From an uncultured Neomegalonema sp. (lineage in GTDB: Bacteria > Pseudomonadota > Alphaproteobacteria > Rhodobacterales > Rhodobacteraceae), in contig CALFWP010000139.1 in the NCBI GenBank assembly GCA_937927905.1, positions 1 to 18,822 of the forward strand: 18,822 nt of DNA, written 5' to 3'. Below the pieces are notes generated by a model that was not told the DNA's origin, did not search any database, and saw nothing but the letters and a program-made list of their open reading frames with translations. The translations under genes and the position numbers were made by a program. Shown one piece after another: positions 7,004 through 14,506 of this stretch. How positions within the stretch are numbered: position 1 is the stretch's first letter; each line of letters begins with the position of its first letter.

Positions 7004-9031
7004 TCACGCCGCATCGGACAGGCCGCGCCGTTTCAGCAGAGCTTCGACCTCCGGCGCACGGCCCCGGAACGCGAGATAAGCCGCCTCCGGGTCCTGGCGT
7101 CCGCCTGCGGAGTAAACCACAGTTGACAGGCGTGCAGCCGTTGCCGGATCAAACACATCGCCCGCCTCTTCAAAGGCACCGAAAGCGTCGGCATCCATGA
7201 CTTCCGACCACATATAGCTGTAATATCCGGCGGAATAACCATCGCCGGAAAAGACATGGGCGAATTGCGGTGTGCGGTGGCGCATCCCGAGGCCGTCGGG
7301 CATCCCGATTTCTTTCAGAACGGATGCCTCCAACGCCATTGGGTCGTAATCATCACCGATCTTCGCCGTGTGCATGGCAATATCCACCAGAGCACTGGAG
7401 AGATATTCGACCGTTGCCGCGCCCATGTTGAAATTCTGCGCCGCAATCACCCGCTTGAGCAAAGCCTCCGGCATCGGCTCGCCGGTTTCCGCATGAAGCG
7501 CAAAACGGCCCAGGACCTCGGGTCGCATCAGCCAGTGTTCGTAAAGCTGTGACGGCAGTTCCACAAAGTCCCGCGCGACCGAGGTGCCGGAAATACGCGG
7601 ATAGGTCACATCGGACATCAGCCCGTGCAGAGCATGGCCGAATTCGTGGAACAGCGTGCGCGCGCCGTCAAAAGTCAGCAAAACCGGCTCGCCTTCACTT
7701 GCCTGAACGAAATTACACGTATTCACCACTATAGGCCGGACCACGCCGTCCATCTTCTCCTGATCCCGGAACGTGCTCATCCACGCGCCGGAGCGTTTGG
7801 AGGGACGGGCAAAGTAATCACCCATGAAGATACCGATATGTTCGTCCCCGCGCGAAACTTCCCAGACCCGGACATCCGGATGATGCCGGGGCAGATCGTC
7901 CCTTTCGGTAAAGGACAGACCGAACAGGCGCGTGGCGGTATCAAACGAAGCGGTAATGATATTCTCAAGCTGCATAAAGGGTTTGAGTTCCGCATCATCA
8001 AGCTCATGCTCCCGCTGACGCAAAATCTCGGCGTAATAGGCCCAGTCCCAGGGCTGAAGCTCGAAATTACCGCCCTCTTCCGCAATCAGGTCTTGCAAAC
8101 GCGCCCGATCCGCCTCCGCAGCGGCCTTGGCCGGTGCCCAGACCCGCTCCAGCAGGTTCTTCACAGCCCCGGGCGTTTTCGCCATCTGATTATCGAGTTT
8201 AAAGGCAGCGAAATTATCAAACCCGAGCAGCTTTGCGCGCTCGTCACGCAGGCGCACGGTTTCGGCGGCAATCTCTTTCGTCGCCGTTGCCGCACGATCC
8301 TCGCCGCGCCCGACAAAACCGCGCCATACCGCCTCGCGCAAATCACGCCGCTTTGACGATTGCAAGAACGGCTCAACAGCAGAGCGTGAGGCCGTGACCA
8401 CCCATTTGCCCTTGTGTCCCCGGTCCTCCGCCGCGCGCGCCATGGCGGAGACATCCGCAGGAGACAGCCCGTCCAGATCGGCCTCTTTTTCAAGGACAAG
8501 TTCAAACGCCTTTTCATCGGCAAGCAGGTTTTTGGAAAACTGCGCCCCAAGGCTGGCCAACCGCTGCATCACCGCGCTCATACGCTCCCGCTCCGCCGCG
8601 TCAAGGCGGGCACCGGCCCGGACAAAACTTTCCTTATAGAGTTTCAGGACACGGGCCTGTTCATCGCTCAGACCCTCTGTGCCCACCGCATCGACCCGCG
8701 CGAACAGCCGCGTATCCATGAAAATTTCAGCGTGGCTTTTGGCCAGCTCCGGCGCGATCTGTTCTTCAATCGCCTGAAGCCCATCTGTAGAGCAGGAACC
8801 TGACAGATTAAAGAACACGCTGGCGACCCTGTCGAGCGCACGGCCGGAACGTTCCAGCGCCTCGATGGTATTGGCAAAATCCGGTGGTACCGTATCCGTG
8901 GCCACTGCCTCTACTTCAGCTTTCCACTCGTTCAGTGCCGCGTCAAAGGCCGGTTTGAAATGCGCCTCTCCGATCTTGTCAAAAGGCGGCATGGCAAAGG
9001 GTGTCGTCCAGTCTTCTAGCAGCGGATTCAT
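7004..9031 (-). CDS. dcp: M3 family peptidyl-dipeptidase Dcp
   Basis: This 675-residue zinc metallopeptidase belongs to the Dcp/oligopeptidase A branch of family M3, different from the PepF encoded earlier in the window. The zinc motif HEFGH is at 462-466 and the third ligand is Glu491 in VARDFVELPSQ; the segment between them (LMSDVTYPRISGTSVARDF) is very typical of Dcp, which removes C-terminal dipeptides. The tail has the GYSAGYYSYMWSEV motif of the family. No signal peptide is present, so it is probably cytoplasmic. GGAGG four bases before the ATG makes the start firm. It follows the PaaI-like gene by 23 bases and ends the minus-strand cluster. Separation from prlC-type oligopeptidase A rests on motif wording, so the exact subtype is slightly less sure than the family. 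Confidence 0.93.
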   Translation of the reverse strand: MNPLLEDWTTPFAMPPFDKIGEAHFKPAFDAALNEWKAEVEAVATDTVPPDFANTIEALERSGRALDRVASVFFNLSGSCSTDGLQAIEEQIAPELAKSHAEIFMDTRLFARVDAVGTEGLSDEQARVLKLYKESFVRAGARLDAAERERMSAVMQRLASLGAQFSKNLLADEKAFELVLEKEADLDGLSPADVSAMARAAEDRGHKGKWVVTASRSAVEPFLQSSKRRDLREAVWRGFVGRGEDRAATATKEIAAETVRLRDERAKLLGFDNFAAFKLDNQMAKTPGAVKNLLERVWAPAKAAAEADRARLQDLIAEEGGNFELQPWDWAYYAEILRQREHELDDAELKPFMQLENIITASFDTATRLFGLSFTERDDLPRHHPDVRVWEVSRGDEHIGIFMGDYFARPSKRSGAWMSTFRDQEKMDGVVRPIVVNTCNFVQASEGEPVLLTFDGARTLFHEFGHALHGLMSDVTYPRISGTSVARDFVELPSQLYEHWLMRPEVLGRFALHAETGEPMPEALLKRVIAAQNFNMGAATVEYLSSALVDIAMHTAKIGDDYDPMALEASVLKEIGMPDGLGMRHRTPQFAHVFSGDGYSAGYYSYMWSEVMDADAFGAFEEAGDVFDPATAARLSTVVYSAGGRQDPEAAYLAFRGRAPEVEALLKRRGLSDAA

Positions 9032-9054
9032 GGAACCTCCGGAATCAAAACGGG

Positions 9055-9474
9055 TTAAGGCAAAGCATATGTAAAACTGGCATGGGCGACGGGTTCAGCG
9101 GGACTGCCCCCCTCGCTATACATCACCGCATCCCCGACCGCGAGGCGCTTGCCCAGCTTGAGCAACCGTCCGTCGCACAGCAAATCGGCATCGGCGGGCT
9201 TGCGCATGAAATTCAGCGACAGGTTGGTCGTCACCGCCAGCGCTTTTTCTCCGATCATGCCCAGCAAGGCGACATAGGCGGTTACATCCGCGAGCAGCGC
9301 CATGGACGGGCCTGATATCGTGCCGCCGGGCCGCAAATGTTTTTCGTGGCGGTATAGGCGCATACTTGCCGTCATTGGTTCAAGCGCCTCTATCCGAACA
9401 TCAGGGGCGACCTGCGGAAACTCCCGCAAAAGAAAGGCATTCAATTCATCAATGCTGAGCACAGGGTCAGTCAT
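9055..9474 (-). CDS. PaaI-like hotdog thioesterase
   Basis: The 139-residue protein has a hotdog-fold thioesterase layout: the HLRPGGTISGPSMALLADVTAYVALL segment is the central helix region with the catalytic area, followed by TNLSLNFMRKPADADLLCDGRLLKLGKRL. PaaI-type enzymes hydrolyse acyl-CoA thioesters; the substrate cannot be read from the sequence. I chose the ATG at 9474 because it overlaps the heme A synthase stop as ATGA, a translational coupling arrangement, and because the family begins near this point. A longer reading frame reaches back to 9537 but would lie inside the heme A synthase gene. The next gene, dcp, follows by 23 bases in the same direction. Confidence 0.85.
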   Translation of the reverse strand: MTDPVLSIDELNAFLLREFPQVAPDVRIEALEPMTASMRLYRHEKHLRPGGTISGPSMALLADVTAYVALLGMIGEKALAVTTNLSLNFMRKPADADLLCDGRLLKLGKRLAVGDAVMYSEGGSPAEPVAHASFTYALP

Positions 9475-10580
9475 GCGCGCGCAATCTTTTGCTCCGGCGG
9501 ATAGGCTGCGGCGAACATCGCCCGCAGCATCACCCAAAGCATCACCAGCGCGCCGAGCTGATGCACAATCGCATGATGGGTCTGCGCCCCGCCCATCAAC
9601 GTGACAATACCCCAGAATACCTGCGTAAACGCCCAGAGCATTGCCACCATGCCCCAGAATTTCAGCTCTTTATGACCCGTAGCACGGGTTTTCCACCAGA
9701 ACGCGGCCACAACCGCAATCACGGTATAACCCAGCATCCGGTGTATGAATTGCCAGATGGCCTCCGGCGTATCATCGGGCGGAAAGAACTGTCCCTGCAT
9801 CAGCGGCCAATCGGTATAGCCCCGCCCCGCATCCAGACCGGCGACCATGGCACCGCACAGCACCTGAACAAAGATCAGCGCCACGGTCAGGCCGCCGAAA
9901 CCGAGCTGCGGCTTGAAACGACGACGACGCGCGGACAGCAAATCATGTTCCGCTTCGCCGAGGCAGAACACATTCCACACCAGTAGACAGAAAATCACGA
10001 AGGCAAGGCCCAGATGCGTCGCAAGGCGATAGGGCGCGACATCCACACGGTCAGACCCCGCAAGCCCCGATGTCACCATCCACCATCCGATAGCCCCTTG
10101 CAAGCCGATGAGAACGCCGGGGATTAGCAGGCGCTTTGTCCATCCCGCAGGGATGGCTTTATGCATCAGAAACCATACGAACGGCAGGATAAAGGCCAGC
10201 CCGACAATGCGGCCCAGAAACCTGTGTCCCCATTCCCACCAGTAAATCACCTTGAATTCCGCCATTGTGGGTTTGTTCAATTCAAATTCCGGGATTGTCT
10301 GGTATTTGGCGAATTCCGCAAGCCACCCTTCCGCACTAAGCGGCGGAAGAATACCTGTGACAAGGTTCCATTCCGTGATCGAAAGCCCAGAATCGGTCAA
10401 CCGCGTCAGACCACCGACGGCCACCATCACCACAACCAGCACAGCAAGACTGAACTGCCAGATGCGGATACGCTGCCGGTCTGCTGATTTTTTCATCGTC
10501 GCAGCACCGGGGACCACAGGTGCCTGCGTGTCCTGCGATCCGGCCTCATCAAACAGAGCGCGCGTCTTTTTCTCAGCCAT
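9471..10580 (-). CDS. ctaA: Heme A synthase (Cox15/CtaA)
   Basis: The 369-residue inner-membrane protein oxidises the C8 methyl of heme O to make heme A for aa3-type cytochrome oxidase. It has eight likely membrane helices in two similar halves. The four heme-ligand histidines are visible: His119 (WWEWGHR), His189 (YRLATHL), His280 (WQFIHRMLGY) and His340 (AIVHQLG). The GGLTRLTDSGLSITEW signature after helix 1 is diagnostic of the alphaproteobacterial/mitochondrial Cox15 type. Two tandem ATGs occur at 10583 and 10580; AAAGG sits 3 and 6 bases before them, so I prefer 10580. An upstream in-frame start at 10625 is less likely. Its presence implies the organism respires with a heme A oxidase. 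It begins 71 bases after trmJ. Confidence 0.93.
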   Translation of the reverse strand: MAEKKTRALFDEAGSQDTQAPVVPGAATMKKSADRQRIRIWQFSLAVLVVVMVAVGGLTRLTDSGLSITEWNLVTGILPPLSAEGWLAEFAKYQTIPEFELNKPTMAEFKVIYWWEWGHRFLGRIVGLAFILPFVWFLMHKAIPAGWTKRLLIPGVLIGLQGAIGWWMVTSGLAGSDRVDVAPYRLATHLGLAFVIFCLLVWNVFCLGEAEHDLLSARRRRFKPQLGFGGLTVALIFVQVLCGAMVAGLDAGRGYTDWPLMQGQFFPPDDTPEAIWQFIHRMLGYTVIAVVAAFWWKTRATGHKELKFWGMVAMLWAFTQVFWGIVTLMGGAQTHHAIVHQLGALVMLWVMLRAMFAAAYPPEQKIARA

Positions 10581-10642
10581 CATCAGCCTTTCGTGTGAAT
10601 TACAGCGCTGGAGATAAAGCGGCAATGCCCGCGCTGCAACCC

Positions 10643-10663
10643 GTGCGGCATTTAACGCCGCAC
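10643..10663. other. Hairpin over the trmJ stop codon
   Basis: GTGCGGC at 10643-10649 pairs perfectly with GCCGCAC at 10657-10663, leaving a 7-nt loop that contains the trmJ stop codon (10652-10654). No U-run follows on the coding strand, so transcription can continue into ctaA; it could be an RNA-processing or stability element. Confidence 0.55.
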
Positions 10664-11392
10664 CGAACGCCTCTTTGCAGCAAGAGAACGCGTTGCCCCC
10701 CAGATCAGGCGCAGATCCGCAGCCGTCAAAGGCAATCTGTGATAGAGATTTCTCAAGGTCACAATCATAGACCCTTTCTTGTCTTCGGGCCAGAAAAACC
10801 CGGACTCCTCCAGCTCGGTTTGCATAAAATTCAGCAGATGCTCGACATCGCCGCGTTCCGCAAACCCGTCTTTGCCGGGGTCAAGAGTCTCCGGCGGGGT
10901 CTGATCTGCGACTTTCAACCACTCATAGCCCATAAGAAGCGTGCATTGCGCGAGATTGAGCGATGGAAACTCCGGATCAACCGGTACGGTGATAATCGCC
11001 CCTGCCCGCTCGATATCTTCATTTTCCAGACCGCTACGTTCGCGTCCGAATAAGACCCCGACTTTTTCGCCCTGCGAGGTCAATGCGCGCATTTCACTGG
11101 CCGCAGCCTCCGGCGTGAGCACCCGCTTGGTCAGGTCACGGGGACGCGCGGTTGTTGCATAAACCACCGTCAGATCCGCCATCGCCTCGGAGGAGGTCCC
11201 GAAAAGCTGTGCATTTTCAAGAATACCCCCCGCATTGGCGGCCATGGCTTCTGCACGTGCGTTCGGCCAGCCGTCACGCGGATTGACCACCCGCATCCGT
11301 TCAAGACCGAAATTACCCATGGCCCGTGCCGCAGCACCGATATTCTCGCCCATCTGCGGCTCGATAAGAATAAAGGACGGCTGATTCATCAT
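10652..11392 (-). CDS. trmJ: TrmJ-type tRNA/rRNA 2'-O-methyltransferase (SPOUT)
   Basis: The 246-residue protein belongs to the SpoU/TrmJ family, SAM-dependent enzymes with a trefoil knot that in characterised members methylate the 2'-O of tRNA position 32. The three family motifs are present: EPQMGENIGAAARAMGNFGL near residues 11-30, GVLFGRERSGLENEDI in the middle, and FPSLNLAQCTLLMGYE near the C-terminal knot. The start chosen is the ATG at 11392, which overlaps the upstream methyltransferase stop as ATGA; a second ATG follows directly at 11389. A longer frame to 11407 is unlikely. The target base cannot be decided here, so TrmJ is the best family name rather than a proven activity. A hairpin covers its stop codon. 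Confidence 0.88.
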   Translation of the reverse strand: MMNQPSFILIEPQMGENIGAAARAMGNFGLERMRVVNPRDGWPNARAEAMAANAGGILENAQLFGTSSEAMADLTVVYATTARPRDLTKRVLTPEAAASEMRALTSQGEKVGVLFGRERSGLENEDIERAGAIITVPVDPEFPSLNLAQCTLLMGYEWLKVADQTPPETLDPGKDGFAERGDVEHLLNFMQTELEESGFFWPEDKKGSMIVTLRNLYHRLPLTAADLRLIWGATRSLAAKRRSVRR

Positions 11393-12225
11393 GCTTTGAC
11401 CATCCACAGGCTGGAATCTACCGCCTCCGCATGGCGGGGCAATGCCGCGACTGTCTCCATGGCATTCAAGCGTGTCGCCGCATAATGGCTCGAAAAAACA
11501 ACATTATATGCTCCGCCCATAAACCAGCCGCTTAACCCGTTCTGTTCCGTATATCCCCGCCAATCCCAATCTTTCGGATAAGGGTCGGGCAGGAAAATAT
11601 CGTGGATGTGAACCAGTACCTCAGGTTTAAGGCGTGGCAGAATACGGTTGAAGATCAAATCCACATCCAATCCGGGCCAAAGGATATGGCTGGAATCGAA
11701 AAACGCGATATCGCCAGCCTCCAGCGTATCGAACAACGGCAGGTGAGCGGCAGACAGCAACGCCTTTTCCCACTTAACCGGCAAATCCAGAAGGGCAGCC
11801 CTCGGTTCGGGGTCAATACAGATATGGCTGGCCTGTGCGCCTGTATCTTTCAGCGCACGCGCCAGAAACCGCGTGGAATGCCCGGAACCGACTTCAATAA
11901 TGCGTCCGGGTGGTGACCGGCGGACAAGAGCATATGCCGCTGCCGCATCCAGCGTCCCGAACCAGCCCTGATCCCAACGCGGAGCGGGTGCAGGCTTGCC
12001 GCCAATCCGCTGCATATCCGGCATCAGAGTGTTTAAATCCTGCAGTAAAGCTCTCATCATCTCACCGCGCAGACGGAATGCCGCCTCGATTTCAGGATAG
12101 CCCTCTGCGGGCTTTGCCTCCGCTGCATAACGGTACGGCGTAAAAAATCCCTGCGCCCGCAACCCCGAGGCGGTTTCCAGCGCCATACGGAACCGCCGCA
12201 GTCTTTTATTCAGTAAAACAGTCAT
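11389..12225 (-). CDS. Class I SAM-dependent methyltransferase (Methyltransf_24-like)
   Basis: The 278-residue protein has a Rossmann-type methyltransferase core: motif I IIEVGSGHSTRFLARAL (about 109-125), the acidic CIDPEPR after strand 2, the GDIAFFDSSH motif (about 171-180) and HIHDIFLPDPYP (about 206-217). The FFDSSH and HDIF pairs resemble the Methyltransf_24 / cephalosporin-hydroxylase-like group, many of whose members act on sugars or small molecules; the substrate is unknown. The N-terminal 80 residues are a basic helical extension. It is first in the minus-strand cluster and is coupled to trmJ by an ATGA overlap, which may only reflect gene packing. The start at 12225 has a weak ribosome site; an in-frame ATG at 12186 is an alternative. 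Confidence 0.8.
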   Translation of the reverse strand: MTVLLNKRLRRFRMALETASGLRAQGFFTPYRYAAEAKPAEGYPEIEAAFRLRGEMMRALLQDLNTLMPDMQRIGGKPAPAPRWDQGWFGTLDAAAAYALVRRSPPGRIIEVGSGHSTRFLARALKDTGAQASHICIDPEPRAALLDLPVKWEKALLSAAHLPLFDTLEAGDIAFFDSSHILWPGLDVDLIFNRILPRLKPEVLVHIHDIFLPDPYPKDWDWRGYTEQNGLSGWFMGGAYNVVFSSHYAATRLNAMETVAALPRHAEAVDSSLWMVKA

Positions 12226-12274
12226 TACATCTCAGCAATCCGTAAAGCCAATCAACACCGGAAACCCGGCGCCG

Positions 12275-12688
12275 ATGTACACACTCATTTACGACACTCT
12301 ACCCGGAATTTGGAATATCATTCGCAAAATCGACGATCGTATGGGAAACCAGCAGGGTGATTTTGAAGGCACTGCATCATTTACCCGCCGGGATGAGACA
12401 CTCTACCACCACGAAAGCGGCACTTTAATGCTTGCTGGAACAAAACTACACGCCTCACGATCTTATAAATGGATTTTTGAACGTCCTGATATCGTAGTCT
12501 GTCATCACGATAATACGCCTTTTCACCGGTTTACTCCGGATTACGGCATAATCCGTGTGTCCCACCTTTGCGGAGAGGATCGTTATAACGGGCAATATAC
12601 ATTCAATCTGCCCGATCACTGGCAGGTAACATGGACAGTAGACGGACCGCGAAAAAACTACACATCGCGCACAACCTATCACCGTTAA
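12275..12688 (+). CDS. DUF6314 family protein
   Basis: The 137-residue protein matches what I know of DUF6314: an LPGIWNIIRKIDD opening, GDFEGTASFTRRDETLYHHESGTL, a SRSYKWIFE segment, the PFHRF and HLCGEDRYNGQY motifs, and a final WTVDGPRKNYTS. The pattern of conserved Trp, His and Cys residues suggests a lipocalin-like or calycin-like beta-barrel, but that fold is my inference and no function is known. It is soluble, with no signal peptide. It diverges from the methyltransferase gene with only 49 bases between start codons. bioY follows 93 bases downstream in the same direction and may be co-transcribed. No strong ribosome site precedes the ATG. Confidence 0.8.
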   Translation: MYTLIYDTLPGIWNIIRKIDDRMGNQQGDFEGTASFTRRDETLYHHESGTLMLAGTKLHASRSYKWIFERPDIVVCHHDNTPFHRFTPDYGIIRVSHLCGEDRYNGQYTFNLPDHWQVTWTVDGPRKNYTSRTTYHR

Positions 12689-12781
12689 CAAAAGATTTCC
12701 GAGCGTACTTGCAAAAGACGGCGTGTCCGGTGCATCTTCCGCGCATTGTTTGAAGTTCATCATGCGATCAGAGGGATAAAC

Positions 12782-13384
12782 ATGCACAGCGCGGCAACCG
12801 CACCTACACTTTCACATGTTTTCTGGCCCGCAAGGGATACGGATGCCGCACGCTGGGTGCGCGCCGCTATCCTGGTAGCATTCGGCGTTTTCGCCATGGC
12901 CATCGCCGCTAAGATCAGAATACCGATGTGGCCGGTCCCTGTAACAATGCAGACTTTTGTGGTGCTGACCGTCGGGGCCGCTTACGGTGCCGGATTGGGT
13001 GTCACTACGATGATTGTGTATCTGGCAGTCGGTGCCTTGGGATTTGATGTTTTCACATCCTCATCCGCCGAAAATAATGGCCTGTTCTATATGATAGGTG
13101 GTTCAGGCGGCTATCTGCTGGGATTTGTTCTCGCAGCGGGCGTTCTGGGATGGCTGGCCCGTAGGGGTTGGGACCGTACGATCCCGACAATGGCCCTTGC
13201 CATGCTGATCGGCAGCGCCCTGATTTATATCCCCGGCTTGATATGGCTTAACATGCAGCCTTATTCCAAGGGATGGGAGTGGACAATTGCAAATGGAATG
13301 ACGCCATTTTTAGTCGGCGATGCCCTGAAACTGGCATTGGCAGCATTTTTATTGCCCGCGTTATGGACACTGCACAAAAAATGA
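12782..13384 (+). CDS. bioY: BioY family biotin transporter (S component)
   Basis: The 200-residue integral membrane protein is the substrate-binding component of a biotin ECF-type transporter. It has about six hydrophobic segments, the PMWPVPVTMQTFVVL motif (about 48-62) typical of BioY near the binding site, GGSGGYLLGFVLAAG (about 106-120) and a conserved FLVGDALK segment near the end (about 176-183). The ATG at 12782 has GAGGG six bases upstream; the longer frame from TTG at 12746 is rejected. No bioM/bioN energy-coupling genes are nearby, so it is a solitary BioY, which in alphaproteobacteria can transport on its own or use a shared module. I do not see a BioR-like TTATnnATAA box in the 93 bases before it. 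A strong terminator follows. Confidence 0.92.
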   Translation: MHSAATAPTLSHVFWPARDTDAARWVRAAILVAFGVFAMAIAAKIRIPMWPVPVTMQTFVVLTVGAAYGAGLGVTTMIVYLAVGALGFDVFTSSSAENNGLFYMIGGSGGYLLGFVLAAGVLGWLARRGWDRTIPTMALAMLIGSALIYIPGLIWLNMQPYSKGWEWTIANGMTPFLVGDALKLALAAFLLPALWTLHKK

Positions 13385-13405
13385 GTGTGCATTTTTTTAC
13401 AAGAT

Positions 13406-13431
13406 AAAAGGGCTGCTTTCAGCCCTTTTTT
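13406..13431 (+). terminator. Rho-independent terminator after bioY
   Basis: AAAAGGGCTG (13406-13415), loop CTTT, CAGCCCTTTT (13420-13429) and further T. This is a perfect 10-bp stem with a U-tract, 22 bases past the bioY stop. Confidence 0.9.
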
Positions 13432-13445
13432 AAAGTGAACAGATA

Positions 13446-13496
13446 TTAACGTTAAGAAATATATTAAGGTTTATTTCTATTTACCTTGAGAAATAA
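13446..13496. repeat. Alternating inverted repeats upstream of the TetR gene
   Basis: The AT-rich DNA holds a TTAACGTTAA palindrome (13446-13455), then AGAAATA (13455-13461), TTATTTCT (13471-13478) and AGAAATAA (13489-13496). Counted by the shared 7-mer, the arms alternate at even 10-nt spacing. AAGGT (13466-13470) and ACCTT (13483-13487) form another inverted pair. The middle arm can pair with either neighbour, so the array could be a multi-site operator or a switchable RNA fold. Confidence 0.5.
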
Positions 13497-13546
13497 GCGC
13501 TTTTTACTCCGTAATCGCAATTTTTTTCGTGCGCATTAAGAATATC

Positions 13547-13609
13547 CCCAAGTTTTTCTCGCATAGTACGTCTATCGCAGGACGAGAAGGGACGCTCGCA
13601 CTGCTTGGG
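13547..13609 (+). promoter_or_regulatory. Nested inverted repeats in the TetR gene leader
   Basis: CCCAAG (13547-13552) pairs with CTTGGG (13604-13609), and inside it TTTTCTCG (13554-13561) pairs with CGAGAAGG (13583-13590) using two G-T pairs. The region lies 33-95 bases before the TetR start. If transcribed it could form a long leader stem with a 13-nt bulge; if not, it may be protein-binding DNA. Confidence 0.35.
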
Positions 13610-13626
13610 ACATTAGAGAAAACAGG

Positions 13627-13639
13627 TCGGGGGACCCGA
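13627..13639 (+). promoter_or_regulatory. Ribosome site of the TetR gene inside a hairpin
   Basis: TCGGG and CCCGA can pair around the 3-nt loop GGA, ending two bases before the ATG at 13642. The G-rich stretch GGGGGA, the only Shine-Dalgarno candidate, lies in this stem and loop, so the start may be partly masked in the mRNA. Confidence 0.4.
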
Positions 13640-13641
13640 AT

Positions 13642-14256
13642 ATGCCACGTAAACCACTTACGGAAGAAGAAAAGTCGATCGTACGCGAAAAAGCCGCTGT
13701 TGCTGCCCGTCACATTATGGACGAGCAAGGCGCTGAAAAAGTCACAATTCGCGGGATCGCCAAAGAAGTCGGTATGAGTGCTATGAGCCTTTATACCTAT
13801 TTCGAAAACAAAGCGGATATCATCACCTACCTTCAGGTTCAGGCGGTCACAGAACTCGCCGGAGAGCTGAATGCGGCAGCAACAACCTCAGGCAGCACGG
13901 ATTCCCTCGTCGCTGCACTTGGCCGGTCCTACATTGCCTTCGCGGAAGAAAAGGGCGGCGAGTTCAATCTGGCTTTCCGCACAGAAGAGCATGGTGGAAC
14001 AATGCCGGATGCTGTGCGTGACGGACTTAAGGACGCCTTGCGGCCTTTGCATGAGGCGGTTGCATCATCCGTCAAAGAAGCCCGTTCACCTGAGGAAGTC
14101 GACCGTATCGTCGCCGGCATCTGGTCGGGGTGGCACGGGTATGCCATGCTCAAGCAGGCAGGATGCGTCGGAGATCAAACGCCGATTTTTGATGTCAAAA
14201 CAGCTGTTGCATCCTTCGGTGTTGCACGTGCAGCGGTAGAGGCCGTGGCACACTAA
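13642..14256 (+). CDS. TetR/AcrR family regulator with WHG C-terminal domain
   Basis: The 204-residue protein has an N-terminal TetR helix-turn-helix (about residues 12-60; TIRGIAKEVGMSAMSLYTYF is the recognition part) and a C-terminal ligand or dimer domain that contains the Trp-His-Gly signature GWHGYAML, characteristic of the TetR_C WHG group. It is expected to repress target genes until a small ligand binds. Targets cannot be read directly, but the alternating inverted repeats upstream make self-regulation plausible. No transporter gene is directly adjacent in the same direction; bioY lies upstream but behind a strong terminator, so a role in biotin control is not supported. The ATG at 13642 follows a GGGGGA ribosome site enclosed in a small hairpin. 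Confidence 0.9.
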   Translation: MPRKPLTEEEKSIVREKAAVAARHIMDEQGAEKVTIRGIAKEVGMSAMSLYTYFENKADIITYLQVQAVTELAGELNAAATTSGSTDSLVAALGRSYIAFAEEKGGEFNLAFRTEEHGGTMPDAVRDGLKDALRPLHEAVASSVKEARSPEEVDRIVAGIWSGWHGYAMLKQAGCVGDQTPIFDVKTAVASFGVARAAVEAVAH

Positions 14257-14281
14257 AGGCAGGCCGGAGCAACTGTGATAT

Positions 14282-14302
14282 AAAAGGCTCCCTAAAGGAA
14301 CC
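14282..14302 (-). terminator. Second minus-strand terminator-like hairpin
   Basis: On the minus strand GGTTCC, loop TTTAG, GGAGCC form a 6-bp stem (one T-G pair) followed by TTTT. On the plus strand the pairing has a mismatch, so the signal is oriented to stop minus-strand transcription. It lies about 130 bases beyond the main terminator after tgt. Confidence 0.5.
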
Positions 14303-14432
14303 CAAATACACAGCCATCATCCGGCACCTTGCGCACAGAATAGGAGCGCCGCCGATCAGCAGTGCTTCCGGACGGAGAGAGGATTGGCTCATCAGGGAAG
14401 CAGCCGGTCGAGGGTGCTCTTTCTAATAAAAG

Positions 14433-14462
14433 CGCTGTTGCCGGGGGGCAGCAGCGTTTTTT
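14433..14462. terminator. Bidirectional terminator between the TetR gene and tgt
   Basis: CGCTGTTGCC (14433-14442), loop GGGG, GGCAGCAGCG (14447-14456) and six T form a strong hairpin with one G-T pair. Preceding A bases give a U-tract for the minus strand too, so it serves both the TetR gene and tgt. It is 176 bases past the TetR stop but only about 45 past the tgt stop. I see no gene in the space before it. Confidence 0.85.
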
Positions 14463-14506
14463 CTATTGCGCCTGACGGTATCAACCGACAACGACAGATA
14501 ACGGTA

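Noticed and set aside
7625..8356. 243-codon open frame on the plus strand
   Set aside because: It is antisense to dcp, and its composition is that of a shadow frame of a GC-rich gene.
12689..12781. BioR or biotin-regulator box before bioY
   Set aside because: No TTATnnATAA-like palindrome is visible in the interval.
14195..14392. 65-codon minus-strand frame between tgt and the TetR gene
   Set aside because: It runs through the minus-strand hairpin at 14286-14302 and into the TetR coding region, has no ribosome site and no recognisable sequence.
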